From Lonicera japonica (lineage: Eukaryota; Streptophyta; Magnoliopsida; Dipsacales; Caprifoliaceae): a stretch of 64,000 nucleotides of DNA. Location of the stretch: positions 23,995,017 through 24,059,016 of the forward strand of contig CM038466.1 in the NCBI GenBank assembly GCA_021464415.1, given 5' to 3'. Below are positions 22,920-33,568 of this stretch, piece by piece. The stretch's first letter is position 1; each line of letters begins with the position of its first letter. The notes beneath the pieces were generated by a model. It ran no database searches. It worked only from the letters and a program-made list of their open reading frames with translations, and was not told the DNA's origin. The position numbers and the translations under genes were made by a program.

Positions 22920-24584
22920 AACACAAACACACAGAGTTCAAATTTATACTCTCTTATAAGTGCGCCAAATTGTCCAAGACACCAATATTTGGGAAAATAC
23001 TGAAAATTCCCCCAAAAAGTTCTTCTATCCAAAAGTCTACAACAGCTGTTTTTCTATCCAAAAAACCGAAAATTTAATTTTTTAATACAATGATCCAACA
23101 TTCCAACTGGTGAACTTTTACTTAAATTTTTTTAAGGAAAAGTAAGCATTTCTACGTTGACAAGAAATGCATATAAAAGCATTGGATTTTTTAGTCTTTT
23201 TTTCTAAGATCTTCACAGAAAGAAGATTTTTAGGGAATTGAATTGAATACTTCCCTAGACTTCAAATCTTATTGCTATCAAGAAAAAATAGGTCATGAGT
23301 ATATATGTTCAGGAATGGTACAATTATCTATTATGTTATAAAGCCAAAACCTATTTAGCAGGTTATTGAAACTGTGTGATACTTTTGATTTTCAATTTTG
23401 CCGTGCAAGTCTTTATTTCACCATTTGTTTTTAAATAAAGCGTAAGAAATGGGACTGGAACCCTGTAAAGCCGCTAAGCTGCTTATTATTTTTTTTAAAA
23501 CCTTTTATCTTTAAATTACTAATAGCAAGTCCCACACACATCGTATAATAATTGTGTGTTTTACATCCTATTTAAAAATTTACAAAAATAATATAAGATT
23601 GACATTATTGTAGAATAGATTTGTCATTTTGGATCTATATTTTTGTTGTAATTTGTAAGACCTATGGAACTTTCTTTAAAACAAAAATCGAGACTAACAA
23701 AACTCTTTCTGCACAAACTCGCAATAATTTAAATTTTAATATCAAAATGTCCAATTGCTTATGTATTTCAGGATACTTCGCAAAAATGGTCTACTTCAAG
23801 CATATTCTGTTTAGTTAGAGTTTTTAATGTTTAATTTAAAATTTGTTTTTAAGAATATTACTTTTAAATTGTTTTACAATTCGATTTATATATGGTACAT
23901 TATTTTTAAAATTTTACAAAAAAATATAATCTTTGTATGTTATTCATTTCTTAAAGTTTTTCTAACATACAAAAGAAAAAATAAACAAAACAATTCTTTC
24001 TAATTTGATGGAAGTTTTTAAAATGGGTGAACTAAACACGAAAAAAAAAAATAACCAAAATATTTTTTAAAAACCCAAGTCTCTACTGATTGATCATTTA
24101 ATTAGGTAGGCCTATCATTACTCATTTTCAAAAAGAAGAAGAAGATGGATAGGACTTAAAGAGAGATCTGGACATGAAATAGACCTCTACCAGTCTCTAA
24201 AGCTTGATCCGGATAACACACTAATCAACTAATCATACTTGATAGAGTCGTACTAGGAATCAATATCTACAGATCACACAATTCTAGTGTGCAACAATAA
24301 ATATCACATAGATTTCGGTTTCAAATTTCTATATCCATTTCCTAGTTCTGAAAAACAACATATCAATCTTCTTCCAAACAATTAAAAATACAATGAGAGA
24401 GAGTCGAGATTCAACTGTTCGTGATCAAGTAGTCAAGTAGTCATACACACTCAATTAACAGTGAAACAATTCAAAGGCTCAACAAAATATAACTCAGTTT
24501 GTTGATAAATTAGTCAAATAGATTAAATAAAAATAAAATTACCTTCTTCAGAGAAGCCTTCTCGACCAGTTTCTTCACAAACAT
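10196..24584 (-). CDS. Tomosyn/Sro7-like WD40 protein with C-terminal SNARE motif
   Basis: Twenty-four exons join in phase on the - strand: 24584-24543, 22022-21892, 18684-18600, 18423-18370, 18177-18086, 17961-17858, 17230-17158, 16930-16528, 16262-15939, 15560-15360, 15001-14906, 14807-14744, 14493-14366, 13671-13425, 12978-12791, 12487-12363, 12232-12109, 12016-11958, 11687-11594, 11514-11325, 11235-11134, 10935-10814, 10490-10431 and 10300-10196. They total 3213 nt and 1070 aa. The start MFVKKLVEKASLKK and then PRLVFHYGVPAGSILLAYD are typical of plant tomosyn-like proteins. WD40-type strands follow (IKLFGKD, HIEVWDV, GEIFIWSIPSA, GHSNGAINFWDVS, AIGSDQGYVSLVE). A tomosyn-specific PELSLLRETSIRGL segment comes next, and the last roughly 65 residues form a SNARE-type coiled coil. 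Known family: tomosyn, Sro7 and Lgl proteins bind Q-SNAREs and tune exocytosis. Intron 4 has a GC donor (GAG then GCAAGT). The 3.2-kb intron 2-3 holds a copia relic. Confidence 0.95.
11750..11832 (+). mobile_element. tRNA-derived SINE fragment
   Basis: TTAGCCCAGTTGG at 11759-11771 fits the Pol III box A consensus TRGCNNAGYNGG. CACCCACTCGGACCTGGGATT follows where a decayed box B is expected, and an A-rich tail begins near 11818. It sits in the tomosyn intron between exons 18 and 19. Confidence 0.55.
15613..15893. mobile_element. MITE with about 60-bp inverted repeats (family M1, copy 1)
   Basis: The left end GGGTGTGTTGATAAAAAACG...TTGGAAAAATGAGTGAAAAC pairs with the reverse complement of the right end (TGGGTCAGTTTGATAATAAAG...TTGGAAAATAATTGAAAAC). 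It lies in the tomosyn intron between exons 9 and 10. Related copies are at about 60985-61260 and 61764-62161. Confidence 0.7.
19146..19670. repeat. Tandem repeat, units of about 215-248 bp, two units plus a partial
   Basis: The string CAAGC(A/T)GTTAAGTAGTGGGCC is at about 19150, 19368 and 19616. Between these starts the units share TGGTGAGACAAACCAAAGTGCA, GCAAAGGGGGAAATAAATGCAAA and ACCTGAGACCTTGC. The two complete units differ by substitutions and by an insertion (CCCCCCTCACATACGACCC) in the second. It lies in tomosyn intron 2. It resembles the dispersed GATACCATGTTAAGAACC repeat class of plants and carries no gene. Confidence 0.85.
20145..20189. repeat. Perfect 16-bp inverted repeat
   Basis: ACTTGAATCAGAGTAA at 20145-20160 is exactly reversed at 20174-20189 with a 13-bp spacer. 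A related ACTTGAATTGGAGTAAAGGGA is found near 20011. It lies just upstream of the copia relic. Confidence 0.85.
20305..21150 (+). pseudogene. Ty1/copia gag-pre-integrase and integrase relic
   Basis: The + strand shows LGHPSNVNLQHLVPSLSS (pre-integrase region), then KLVHSDVW, FISFIDDYSRLTWLYILK, NGTAERKN, a segment with MNVPKHFWVNAVLTVAYLLN, RTPFRVLK, and GYSRTQKGYHCYSPT. This is the copia integrase-core order. Stops and shifts break every block. It lies in the tomosyn intron between exons 2 and 3 and is antisense to that gene. No LTRs or reverse transcriptase were found nearby. Confidence 0.88.
22876..22934. repeat. Compound microsatellite (CCCT/CT)n(CA)n
   Basis: A CT run passes into CACACACACACAAACACAAACACACA. 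It lies in tomosyn intron 1. A second CT run is at about 12542-12571 in another intron of the same gene. Confidence 0.9.
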
Positions 24585-24768
24585 ATCTCAATAAAACCGA
24601 ATCCAAGCTTGATCGGAGATTCGAAACAATGAGGAGATTAATTAATTTAATAATAATAATAATAATGTGCTTAGAGAAAATCGCCGGAGGGAGAATAGAT
24701 AGTGTGAGCGGAACGGTTGATTACAGTTTTGTTTTTTGGATTTGTATTTGACAGGGACAAGGACTTGC

Positions 24769-24819
24769 TTTTTTATACTTAAAAGTGAGAGAAAAAAATA
24801 GAAAAGAAAAGGACACGTG
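24769..24819 (-). promoter_or_regulatory. Core promoter of the tomosyn-like gene (TATA plus G-box)
   Basis: On the - strand TATAAAAAA lies at 24777-24769, about 185 bp before the ATG at 24584. A G-box in ACACGTGGC context (CACGTG 24814-24819) is some 40 bp further upstream. ACACGTGGC matches the ABRE/G-box bound by plant bZIP and bHLH factors. The transcription start is inferred at about 24740; the leader contains an ATT/AAT repeat at 24648-24667. Confidence 0.55.
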
Positions 24820-25120
24820 GCGAATGATTAGAGTGATGCGAAGATTGTGAGAGCGAAATAGGTTGGACGGTCGGATTTGAGTCCAACTGTTTTGAAACTG
24901 ACAAAAGAAAATCCGGTAAAATAAATCCAACGTAGACATAATAAACATGATGGATAAAGAAAGAAAGGATGGATATTGAAATCAAGATAAAATCGCATTT
25001 TATTTTTCATATTAGTGGAAACATATTTTCACTTTAAATCCCTATTATCGGTGTTTCTCTTTGGATTCCTTAACTCTTAAGACAGTTAATTTGCTTTCTC
25101 AATTTAAAAAATGTAATTTA

Positions 25121-26013
25121 GGGTTTGTTTGATCTAATCATTTAAATCTAAAAATTTAAAGTTTTCAGATTTAAGTGGTATGAAGGTTGTTTGTTTGGTA
25201 AAAAAATTAAGTGATTAGCCAATTAAATCTAAAAATTTATATTCAAAAAATTAAATTCACTTAAATTTGAAAAACTTAAAATACCCTCATATAAAATACT
25301 TATTTTACTCTCATATGGTCATTTTTATTTTTATTTAGAATCATATCATCCAAATAAATTAATAAGGGGCAAAGTTGTCATACTAAAAAATAGGGCTGGG
25401 ATAATAAACCGAAAAACCGAAAACCGAACCGAAAAAACTGAAAAAAAAACCGGTTCGGTTCGGTTATTATTATTAAAGTGGACATTTTTACCGGTTCGGT
25501 TCCTAATGGTTATTAACGGTTCGGTTCTCGGTTCCTTGGTCAATTTAATTAAAGGAACCGTTAGGAACCGTTTTAACGGTTCTAATGGCTTTAACGATTC
25601 CCCGAATAACCGTTAGACCGATTTTTTACCAATTTTAAGGGTTTTAACGGTTCCCCGAAGAACCGTTAGAACCGTTTTTGGCCGGTTCCTACGATTATTA
25701 ACGGTTCTAACGGTTCCAACGGTTCCCCGAAGAACCGAACCGTTAGAACCGGTTCGGTTCCACTTTCGGTTCTTGAAAATAAATGCTCAAAACCGAACCG
25801 TTTTTAATTTTCGGTTCTCGGTTCCGGTTCTTATCATTTAGGACAAGAACCGAACCGGTCCCAGCCCTACTAAAAAAAATTCAGTTTTCAGATGTGTTAT
25901 ATTCAAACAAACACCATTTTTTCAGATACAGTTTCAGAAGTAAACAAATAACTTTTTCAGTTTTAGTTTTTAGTTCAATTTTGAGTTTTCAGATATTTTA
26001 TCAAACGCCACCT
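25121..26013. mobile_element. hAT-like MITE (family M2, copy 1), split by another MITE
   Basis: Left end GGGTTTGTTTGATCTAATC and right end ATCAAACGCCACC are inverted. The flanks carry the TTTCAGATTTAAGTGG and CAAACAAACACCATTTTTTCAGA words shared with copies at 56309-56671 and 57158-58203. An unrelated hAT MITE (25391-25869) is inserted in it. Confidence 0.6.
25391..25869. mobile_element. hAT MITE with an 8-bp target-site duplication
   Basis: It starts TAGGGCTGGGA and ends CCCAGCCCTA. CTAAAAAA is repeated at 25383-25390 and 25870-25877. The 8-bp duplication and TAGGG ends fit the hAT superfamily. The 479-bp interior is almost entirely diverged GAACCGTTAGAACCG / CGGTTCGGTT repeats in both orientations, which could fold back extensively. 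It has no coding capacity. Confidence 0.88.
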
Positions 26014-27197
26014 TAATTAAGTATGCAGTCCGCACTCCATCTTTAATCTTTTTAATTTAAATATATATTTTTTAAAATATTTTAAAATTTGTTATCAGTT
26101 AATATCACATCCTTTCAAGTATGAGAGAGTTAAAGTTATTCGGTGAATTATTATAAGACAAAAAATATTATACATTTAAGACTAAAGATTTTCAATCGCC
26201 AATAAAATTCTATCTTATTTTTATTTTATTATTTTGTCGGTGCAAATTTTTGTTACTCACATATGTTTTACAATTTAGCGTACTCTTAAATGCTTTCTTC
26301 AAATTAACAATATTTGACATTCTTACACTTTTCGTGGGCTGAAAAAACTAATAAATAAAATACAAGTGTTTCTGATAGTTCTATTCCGCGACTAAGCAAC
26401 ATAAATATACATTTTTGTTTTGATGAAAGGCTTAATCATTGTGTATGCTAAGAATATGAATATGTGGGGATTAAACAATAAATACAGGTGTTGTTACTTT
26501 ATTAGTTGAATGCGGGGTCATTGACCACCGACTAAATATCAGATATACATATCTCCGGGACCACGGGAAGCTGACTCAAACAAATCAACCACCCCTCCCC
26601 TGTTTCCTTAAAATAACCACTACGCAACGACCGAATTCTCCTTTCCTTTTCCTTTTACCCTGTTTGTGAGTTTTAATTTCGAAAAAAAAAAAAGAAAGTC
26701 TTTCAATTTTTTTGTTTCGGAAAGTTTTTATGAAAAGAGTACGAGAAAAAAATAATTAAATTTTTTCTCTTTAAATCGGAGAGAATCGGAAAAAAAATGA
26801 TTTTTTTTAATGAAAACTTATTGTATTGGCAATTTTATCATTAAAATACTTGACTAATCTTTAAAAGATGATATTTCCCTCATTTTTTCAACTCGCAAAC
26901 ATAAATGAGAGATTGTAACGTTTTCTTCTTAAACTTCCAAACAAAAGAAAGAAAAATATTTTCCTTTCATGCCCTTTCTCTTTCATCCAAATTGATACTT
27001 TATCTTCTTTTTTTTTCTCATATAACTCTCAAACACAACGTTACATTCTTCACTTTTAGACCTTATTTAAATCTTCACTTTTTTTTCCTATGCTATTAGA
27101 AGTTTGGTTTAATTTTTACGCACTTCAATTAATCTTTACTTGTAAATTTATAATAGTATAAATCTTCACAACTGTTGAGGGTCTCACTAGTACTTAA

Positions 27198-27740
27198 TGT
27201 TGGAAAATGAGTATTTTATATATCATTTTTAATGGGTGAATGAGAAATTGTTACCTAAAAATATTTTATTGTAACATCCATGAAAGTGGATGTTAGTGGC
27301 ACTTATGACCATGTTGTAACATCCATGTTAATGGGTGTTAGTGGCCACTTATAAGGAGGTTACTAGCACTAATTTCATATTTAGTGGCTAGTTAATTATT
27401 TCAAAAGTTTTTCCTACATGATTAGTATAAATAGCTTCCATCTTCCACACAACACACAAGATCGTACACTAGTTTTCTCTCTAGTTTTCCACAGAATTCG
27501 TACATTCTTCGTGTTTAAGTTAGTCAAATTTTGTGTTATAATCAGTGGTGGTTCATACAATTTCAGTTCGATCGATATATCATGTGCTTAGATATAATCG
27601 ATAAACCGTTTTATCTTGGGAGACAGACGCCGATTAGCAACCTCGAAGCACTCCGATGAGGCAGCGTAACTGTTTTAAGGAGATTGTGTGATACACGAGA
27701 CTCGATTTTATTTTCTGTTCAGATCTGTAAATCACATTTT
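27198..27740 (+). mobile_element. Copia-like LTR relic
   Basis: It starts TGTTGGAAAATGAG. A TATAAATAG box is at 27425-27433, followed by a CACAACACACAAG / TTTTCTCTCTAGTTTTCC leader and the CTTGGGAGACAGACGCCGATT stretch common to U5 regions of copia LTRs. Two 45-bp tandem units (27272 and 27317) sit in the presumed U3. I found no clean 3' end or target-site duplication, so the right border is approximate. Confidence 0.5.
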
Positions 27741-28318
27741 TTGGGGTTTAAACGACCTCAAATGCAAAAATGACCAGAGACGGAAGTTATTCAGAATTGA
27801 ATTTTACATCGGATTGTGAAGTTTCAGAATTTTCTAAACTGATTTACTATATTTAAAAGGTAAAATAGTATTATGGGAATTTTTCGGTAACATACGGTTC
27901 GGGAATTGTTTCAAGAAATACACAGTTTTGAGATAATACCATTACTAAAATTTGTTTATTGTGGTACATAAATTCAGAAACATATATTTCATAAATTTAT
28001 ATTGTTTGGTTTCTATTTGTACAAAAGGTACAAAGTCGAATGAAATCATTGATTTGGCTTCGTTCATCATCAAGGATTTTCGCTTGAACTATAAAATTTG
28101 TATATTTATATTTATATATATAAATCAAGTTTTATATAAATATGTATTTAAGCGACCAATTTTTCTAACACTTAATTTTTAGATCTTTTTAGAAAATATT
28201 TTATGAAACTTCACCAATGAAAACAAATATCCATGCATGTTTGGAATTGTTGTAATGACCAACCATTAATGGTAAGAGAGCCAATTATTTTTTCATGCAA
28301 ATTTGGTATGGTTAGCAA

Positions 28319-28319
28319 A

Positions 28320-28358
<39 letters not shown>
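28319..28358 (+). repeat. Poly(A) tract of about 38 nt
   Basis: An uninterrupted A run. It may be the tail of a retroposed copy, but the upstream 100 bp show no recognisable LINE or SINE body. Confidence 0.9.
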
Positions 28359-28360
<2 letters not shown>

Positions 28361-29250
28361 TACAAATAATGGTCCAAGTAGTAAAATATGCAGATTTATA
28401 TCTTCAAGCATCAAAATTTCCGATCAACACACCTCACTCAAAAAAAAAAAGAGAGGGTATATTGCTCTCATTCTCAATATTTTTTAATGATGAAATAAGA
28501 TAAACACAACTTTAAAAGTGAAGTGGCCTTTCTCAAATAAAATTATTTCAGGTAAAATATTTTCACAATTATTTTATTTTATTTTTGCCATAAAAATGAC
28601 ACACAAGATCACAAGTCAAATAAGGTTATTTGGGCGTAATTTTTTTTTCTTTTGAACTGGCTACAACCATTAAAAGATACCATTAGCAACAAGATCGTTT
28701 AACCATCCTAGAAACATACATAGAGTTCCATGTCTTAATAACATTAAGCGATAAAGAGAAACAAACCAGATTAAGTGCGACCTTATTCGCGTCCCTACTA
28801 ACACAATCAAACCGAAGTGAGCCTCATAATCATTCTTCAATTGATTTTAATAAAGGGCCGGGCTCGCTCAAGCTCACATTATCCATAAAGGTAAATGTTT
28901 GAATTGTCTTTGGGCAGCCCAAATTTGATTTGGATAGATACCAATATTCAATCACTAGTATTTTACCCTCAGGTATTTCCGGGCCCAATTTTAAGACTAT
29001 ATTGCTCAACAAATTAATGCTACTGCATTCAGTTTTAAATACCTTAAATTAATATTCGCATTTTTTTTTTGAAAAAAAATTTAATGTACAAAATCTCGTA
29101 AGAAATAAATTATCTTCTTTACCATTGATCATGGTAACATCAAAAAATACTAAAGTCAAAGTGGAAGTAATAATCAAGACAAAGGGGACATTTCTTTTGA
29201 AATGTTTCAAATCAAAGAGTTCGGTTTCCTTTTGAAGAGAATATTACTGA

Positions 29251-29636
29251 GGGTGGTGTTATTTACACCCTTAAATTTGTCACAAACACTCTCTCTAGAA
29301 TTTAATTAAAAATATATTTTAACGCTCCTTTATTAATCACTCTAGCACTCCATTATCTGATATTAAGCGAGTGCTTGGCAGCACATTCTCTCCATTGGAG
29401 TTAGATTTAACGTGAGTGCACTTATCTATCATTAGATATGCATTATTCGAAAAAACATTACAACACTCTATTACTTAAAGTTAAACAAGTTTTTACCAAC
29501 AAACTCTTTTTAAATAGGCCGAGTGCATGTGACTATACCCACCTCTCATTAGGCGAGCGTTAAGGGGTGTTAGTCAAAATAAATTTCTATTTGAAAAGCG
29601 TTTGTAACAAATATAAAGAGGTGTAAATAATACCGC
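29251..29636. mobile_element. MITE with about 40-bp inverted repeats
   Basis: GGGTGGTGTTATTTACACCC...TTTGTCACAAACACT pairs with the reverse complement of the right end (GCGGTATTATTTACACC...TTTGTTACAAACGCT). AATATTA flanks both sides within a few bases (29240-29246, 29638-29644). It carries no coding region. Confidence 0.7.
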
Positions 29637-30188
29637 AAATATTAAATCTCACTTTAATGAATCAGTTTAACCAATTTTTTTTCTTTAAACATTTGAAGTG
29701 AAACGTAAATTCTTAATTCAACATAAGAGAAGCTTTAGCATTATATTCAATAACTTGAAATCGTGAGTATTCACACAATTTCAAGTTTGAGTCATACCTC
29801 ACTCACATATCCCTTCTTTAGCCACCTTTAATCTATTCATTGCTTGATTTAACTTAATCAAACAAATTCAAACTTTTAAAATGTTTGTGATTGTACAACT
29901 TTACGTTAAAGACTACTTAATTATTAGAGAATTGAATGTGAGAAAATAACTGCTACATCTCTTGTAACGATAACGTAATGCAATTAATTTAATTTGAGGG
30001 CACCACTAGTGAAGTAGGGTTGTGATTATACCATTCAATGCTTTGATAATTACAATACAAAAAAATAATTATTATGATCGATTTGAACTTTTAATGTTTC
30101 TTTTAAAAAACTCTAGTAAGTGATTATGGTAAATTTTTTGTTAAGAAAACGGTTTGGCTATATAAACAAGGCAATTCTTACTTGTTAA

Positions 30189-30700
30189 TAGGAGTGTTGT
30201 GGTAAATTTGAAAATCAAACGATCAAATCGTACCGAACCGGTCTGTAAAAAATTGAGCGAAAAAGAAAACCTAAACAAAAAAATCAAACCGAAATTGAAT
30301 ATGCTTGGTTCAAGTTTCGGGACGTAACATTGCAAAACCAAAAATGATATAATTTCACTATCAAAAAATTTATGTTCCTCAAATTTACAAGACCTATTGA
30401 TAAATTGACCTTTTGATTTATCATGTATATTGAAGCTATATTCTAAATGTAAGAATTAATATTTGTCTATCCCAAATAAGTAGGAACAAGTATAAATTTA
30501 TTATTTTCTAACCAAAATAAGTGTTGTCCTACAATTTATTTATTTAAAAAAATATATATATGAAAACTGAATAAAATTGAATCAAAGAGTTTAGTTTGGG
30601 TTTGAGTTTAGAAGATTTAGAAATCGAAACCGAACTTTCAAATTCGGTTTGTGTTAGGGTCTTCTAATTTTTGCCCCGACCAAAACCGAAAACACTCCTA
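30189..30700. mobile_element. hAT MITE
   Basis: It has ends TAGGAGTGTT and AACACTCCTA, with flanks CTTGTTAA (30181-30188) and TTTGTTAA (30701-30708) matching at 7 of 8 positions. The interior carries CCGAACCGGT-type words like the MITE at 25391-25869, but the ends differ, so it is a related yet distinct family. Confidence 0.75.
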
Positions 30701-31447
30701 TTTGTTAATTGTCTTTGTGTAGGGATTTGGGAAACTACCACAAATGGGATTGAAAGTTCTCATTGACAAGACTGGCCCTTCTCTAAAAACTTACTTTTTG
30801 TCTAGATTCGTTAGATTAATAATTTATTTAATTACACGGTGAAACTCACCTTCTCGTTTTTGAAACGATCACGTTGTTGTTAGACAATTATCGTTCATGG
30901 TCTAATTATATTGCGCCATTATTACAACAGTTTGCGTACAATATTCTCCCATCTTTGTTGTGGTCATGGAATTTTTGTAGGGTTGGAAGGAGGTGGCTAT
31001 AGATGAGAAGCCGTTTGTAGACTTTCAAGTGCATTAGGGTGGAGTCTAGCCAAAAACAGAAGAGAACAAAGATTCTAGGGTCATGTACAAGGGTCAAGCC
31101 CACATGGGCTAAGCTCAAATTGATTGGAACACTGGTCCCCATAAATGGTCCAATATACTCATTGAGCTCACTCAAGCGCTCATGTTTCTAAGCACATGCC
31201 ACACGCTCTCTACATCATTTGATACTAAAGCCCCACATTAACCCATCATCTTCACTTCATGAGTTGTTTTCCTTTTTCCTTTTTCCTTTCTAATTATAAT
31301 TTTATGTACGAAGAGATAAGGGCTTGTAATAATTTACTCTATAATTTAAGGTCATTGGATCATTAATCTAACTTGGAATGTCTGTTTCATTGACGTACAA
31401 ACATCATCGTGACCCTCCTTATAAAAACGAGAATAAATCTATATGCA

Positions 31448-31560
31448 AGTGGGTTACTATAGTAATAAAAGTGTCTACCTGAATTTATAGAGATCCCGAG
31501 TTCAAGTTACAATTGGAATGAAGTGGGGGTAGGGATTAAAAAAATCAAAGTGAATGAATA
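31448..31560 (+). mobile_element. Possible tRNA-derived SINE
   Basis: The stretch reads GTGTCTACCTGAATTTATAGAG, then ATCCCGAGTTCAAGTTAC. The second part resembles a tRNA T-arm/box B, as in the GTCTACCTG...CCGGGTTCAA head of several plant SINEs. Box A is weak and the 3' tail is unclear. Confidence 0.35.
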
Positions 31561-33568
31561 TCAAGTCGGATGCAAAATTAGACCATATTAAATTAAACCT
31601 CATGAATTCGCGAATTCACTATCCTGTTTTTTCATGAGCTATTATTTCTATACAAACGTAATCGCAAACTTTTTTCATCTCGAATTGGAAGTCACATTTT
31701 TTTTTTCTTTTCTATTTGAAACGTTTCAAATTGGTAATATCGTTTATATTTTAAGACATAATCAATATATACAATCTCATAATAAAAAATAGTTTTTCTT
31801 GACCATTGATTCAATTGAAATTAGTGTTTCCTTAAAATACCAAGGTCAAAGTGGACTATCAATTTGAGATGAATGGACTATATCTCGAAAGACTTGTCTC
31901 CTATATAAATGCTCCATTTTAAAATGGTTGCAACACATTTCTTCTAGAGTTTAGATTTGTTAACTCTTCTCAAGTGAGAGTTAACACGTTCGATTATTCT
32001 CATTAGTTAATTTTAATTAATAAGCATCCACAACATTTATTTAATCCGGGTAAAGGATCATGTTAACTCTCACTTAAAAAGAGGTAACAATCCTGAACTC
32101 CATATTTTATTCGATTCATGCTTCAAGGTTTCATTGCCGGGTTTAGAAGATTTAATTATATATCGCTTTTGGATAAATTTCGAATCTTCCATCAAACTAA
32201 CTAAAATTACAAGTGTAATTTTCTTAGACTAGAGTTGTGAACACACGCGATAAGTTTCACTTGCGTATGTGTAATTTAAAATGAAAAAATTATAATATAA
32301 CCGTGATGATGAAATTGGTTGTTCCTGTCTCATTTTAAACAATTATTGTGGGGGAATTGGAGATGATAACTGAATTGTTTAAGAAAAAGGTTTGTTCCCA
32401 ATTAATCTTCATGATAACCCTGAAAGTGGGGCCTTCTTAGTTCAAGTGACAGAGACCCACCTAAGGTTCTTTCATTTTTTTTGGGTAGTTCTATTAATTC
32501 TTCCAAAGAAACTAATGAAATGATATGTTGTTTTTTTTTTTATCAAACAAAACACTTTTGTATTCTTGCATGGCCACTCAATTCTTATGCCTTTACAGCA
32601 CTCCAACATATCAATCATATATTCATATTGTAAGTTTTGGGAAAGGCGAACTAAAGGAGGCAAGCGGGCTTGTAATTAGACAAAAGGAACCAACTATAGT
32701 CATTCTAATATGTGGGGGTGGGGGGTGTTACATCCATAATTTTAATTTTGTAAAAGAATTTGCCACTAAAATAGATTGGGCAAGGCAATATTTTGCTCTA
32801 TATAGCTTCACTTGTTGCACTGTACTGCAAATCTGCAATATTTATTGCCTCCAGTGATTTAATAACGCAAGTTTGAAAAAGAAAAAAGAGTAATGATAAA
32901 TGTATTATTTTAAACAACTAAATTATTAGCACAAAAATGTGGCGGCATTGATTATTGTATGCATTCATTTTAAAGTATTAATTGATAATTTTTTCTTTTT
33001 TGGTGTGTCGTTTTGCCACACATTATCCCAACATTTATAATGATTGCGGTGAAACTAATTTGTAGTCGAAAAATTGGCTGCACCTAACATGCTTTCAAAA
33101 GAAATTGAACTCTTACGGTACAAGAATAATTTGTCACTTACATCACATCTTTGTGGTCATGGACAATAATCTTTTGGACACGTTACTTCAGCTTCTAATC
33201 TTAACTGGTACTGTGTACGTATGGTTACTAAAAAAAATATAGCAATTGACGTCCCACCAAATTCAAAAGAAGATAAAAATAGAAGAAGACCTTTCGGCAT
33301 TTAGGCTTTAGGCTTGTACTTGTGTGTGTGTGATCACACAGCAATATGGCTAAAAGCATTACCTTTTTTCGCGCCATGATTATTGTCTTCGTTACTCTTA
33401 TTATTATTATTATTATTATTATTCCAAAAGGCCTCACTCACTAGTCCCCTCTGTTTCAACTTCCCCCTACTTCTCTGTTCTCTCACTCGCCCACCATTAC
33501 CGACTCGCCAAACAATTCAATTCATTTCGGTCTTGATAATCACTCGCGGATTCTCCGTTAGTGCTGTT

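Larger units (their letters stand above)
26014..33380. other. Gene-free interval between the tomosyn-like and TRM genes
   Basis: AT-rich DNA. Apart from the LTR, poly(A), MITE and SINE entries I find no exon-like blocks. Partial Stowaway-like relics with GGTCAAAGTGGA words are near 29080-29240 and 31690-31890. ORFs here are short and low in complexity. Confidence 0.65.

Noticed and set aside
28233..28503. Lysine-rich ORFs around 28.3 kb
   Set aside because: Produced by the poly(A) tract; no domain.
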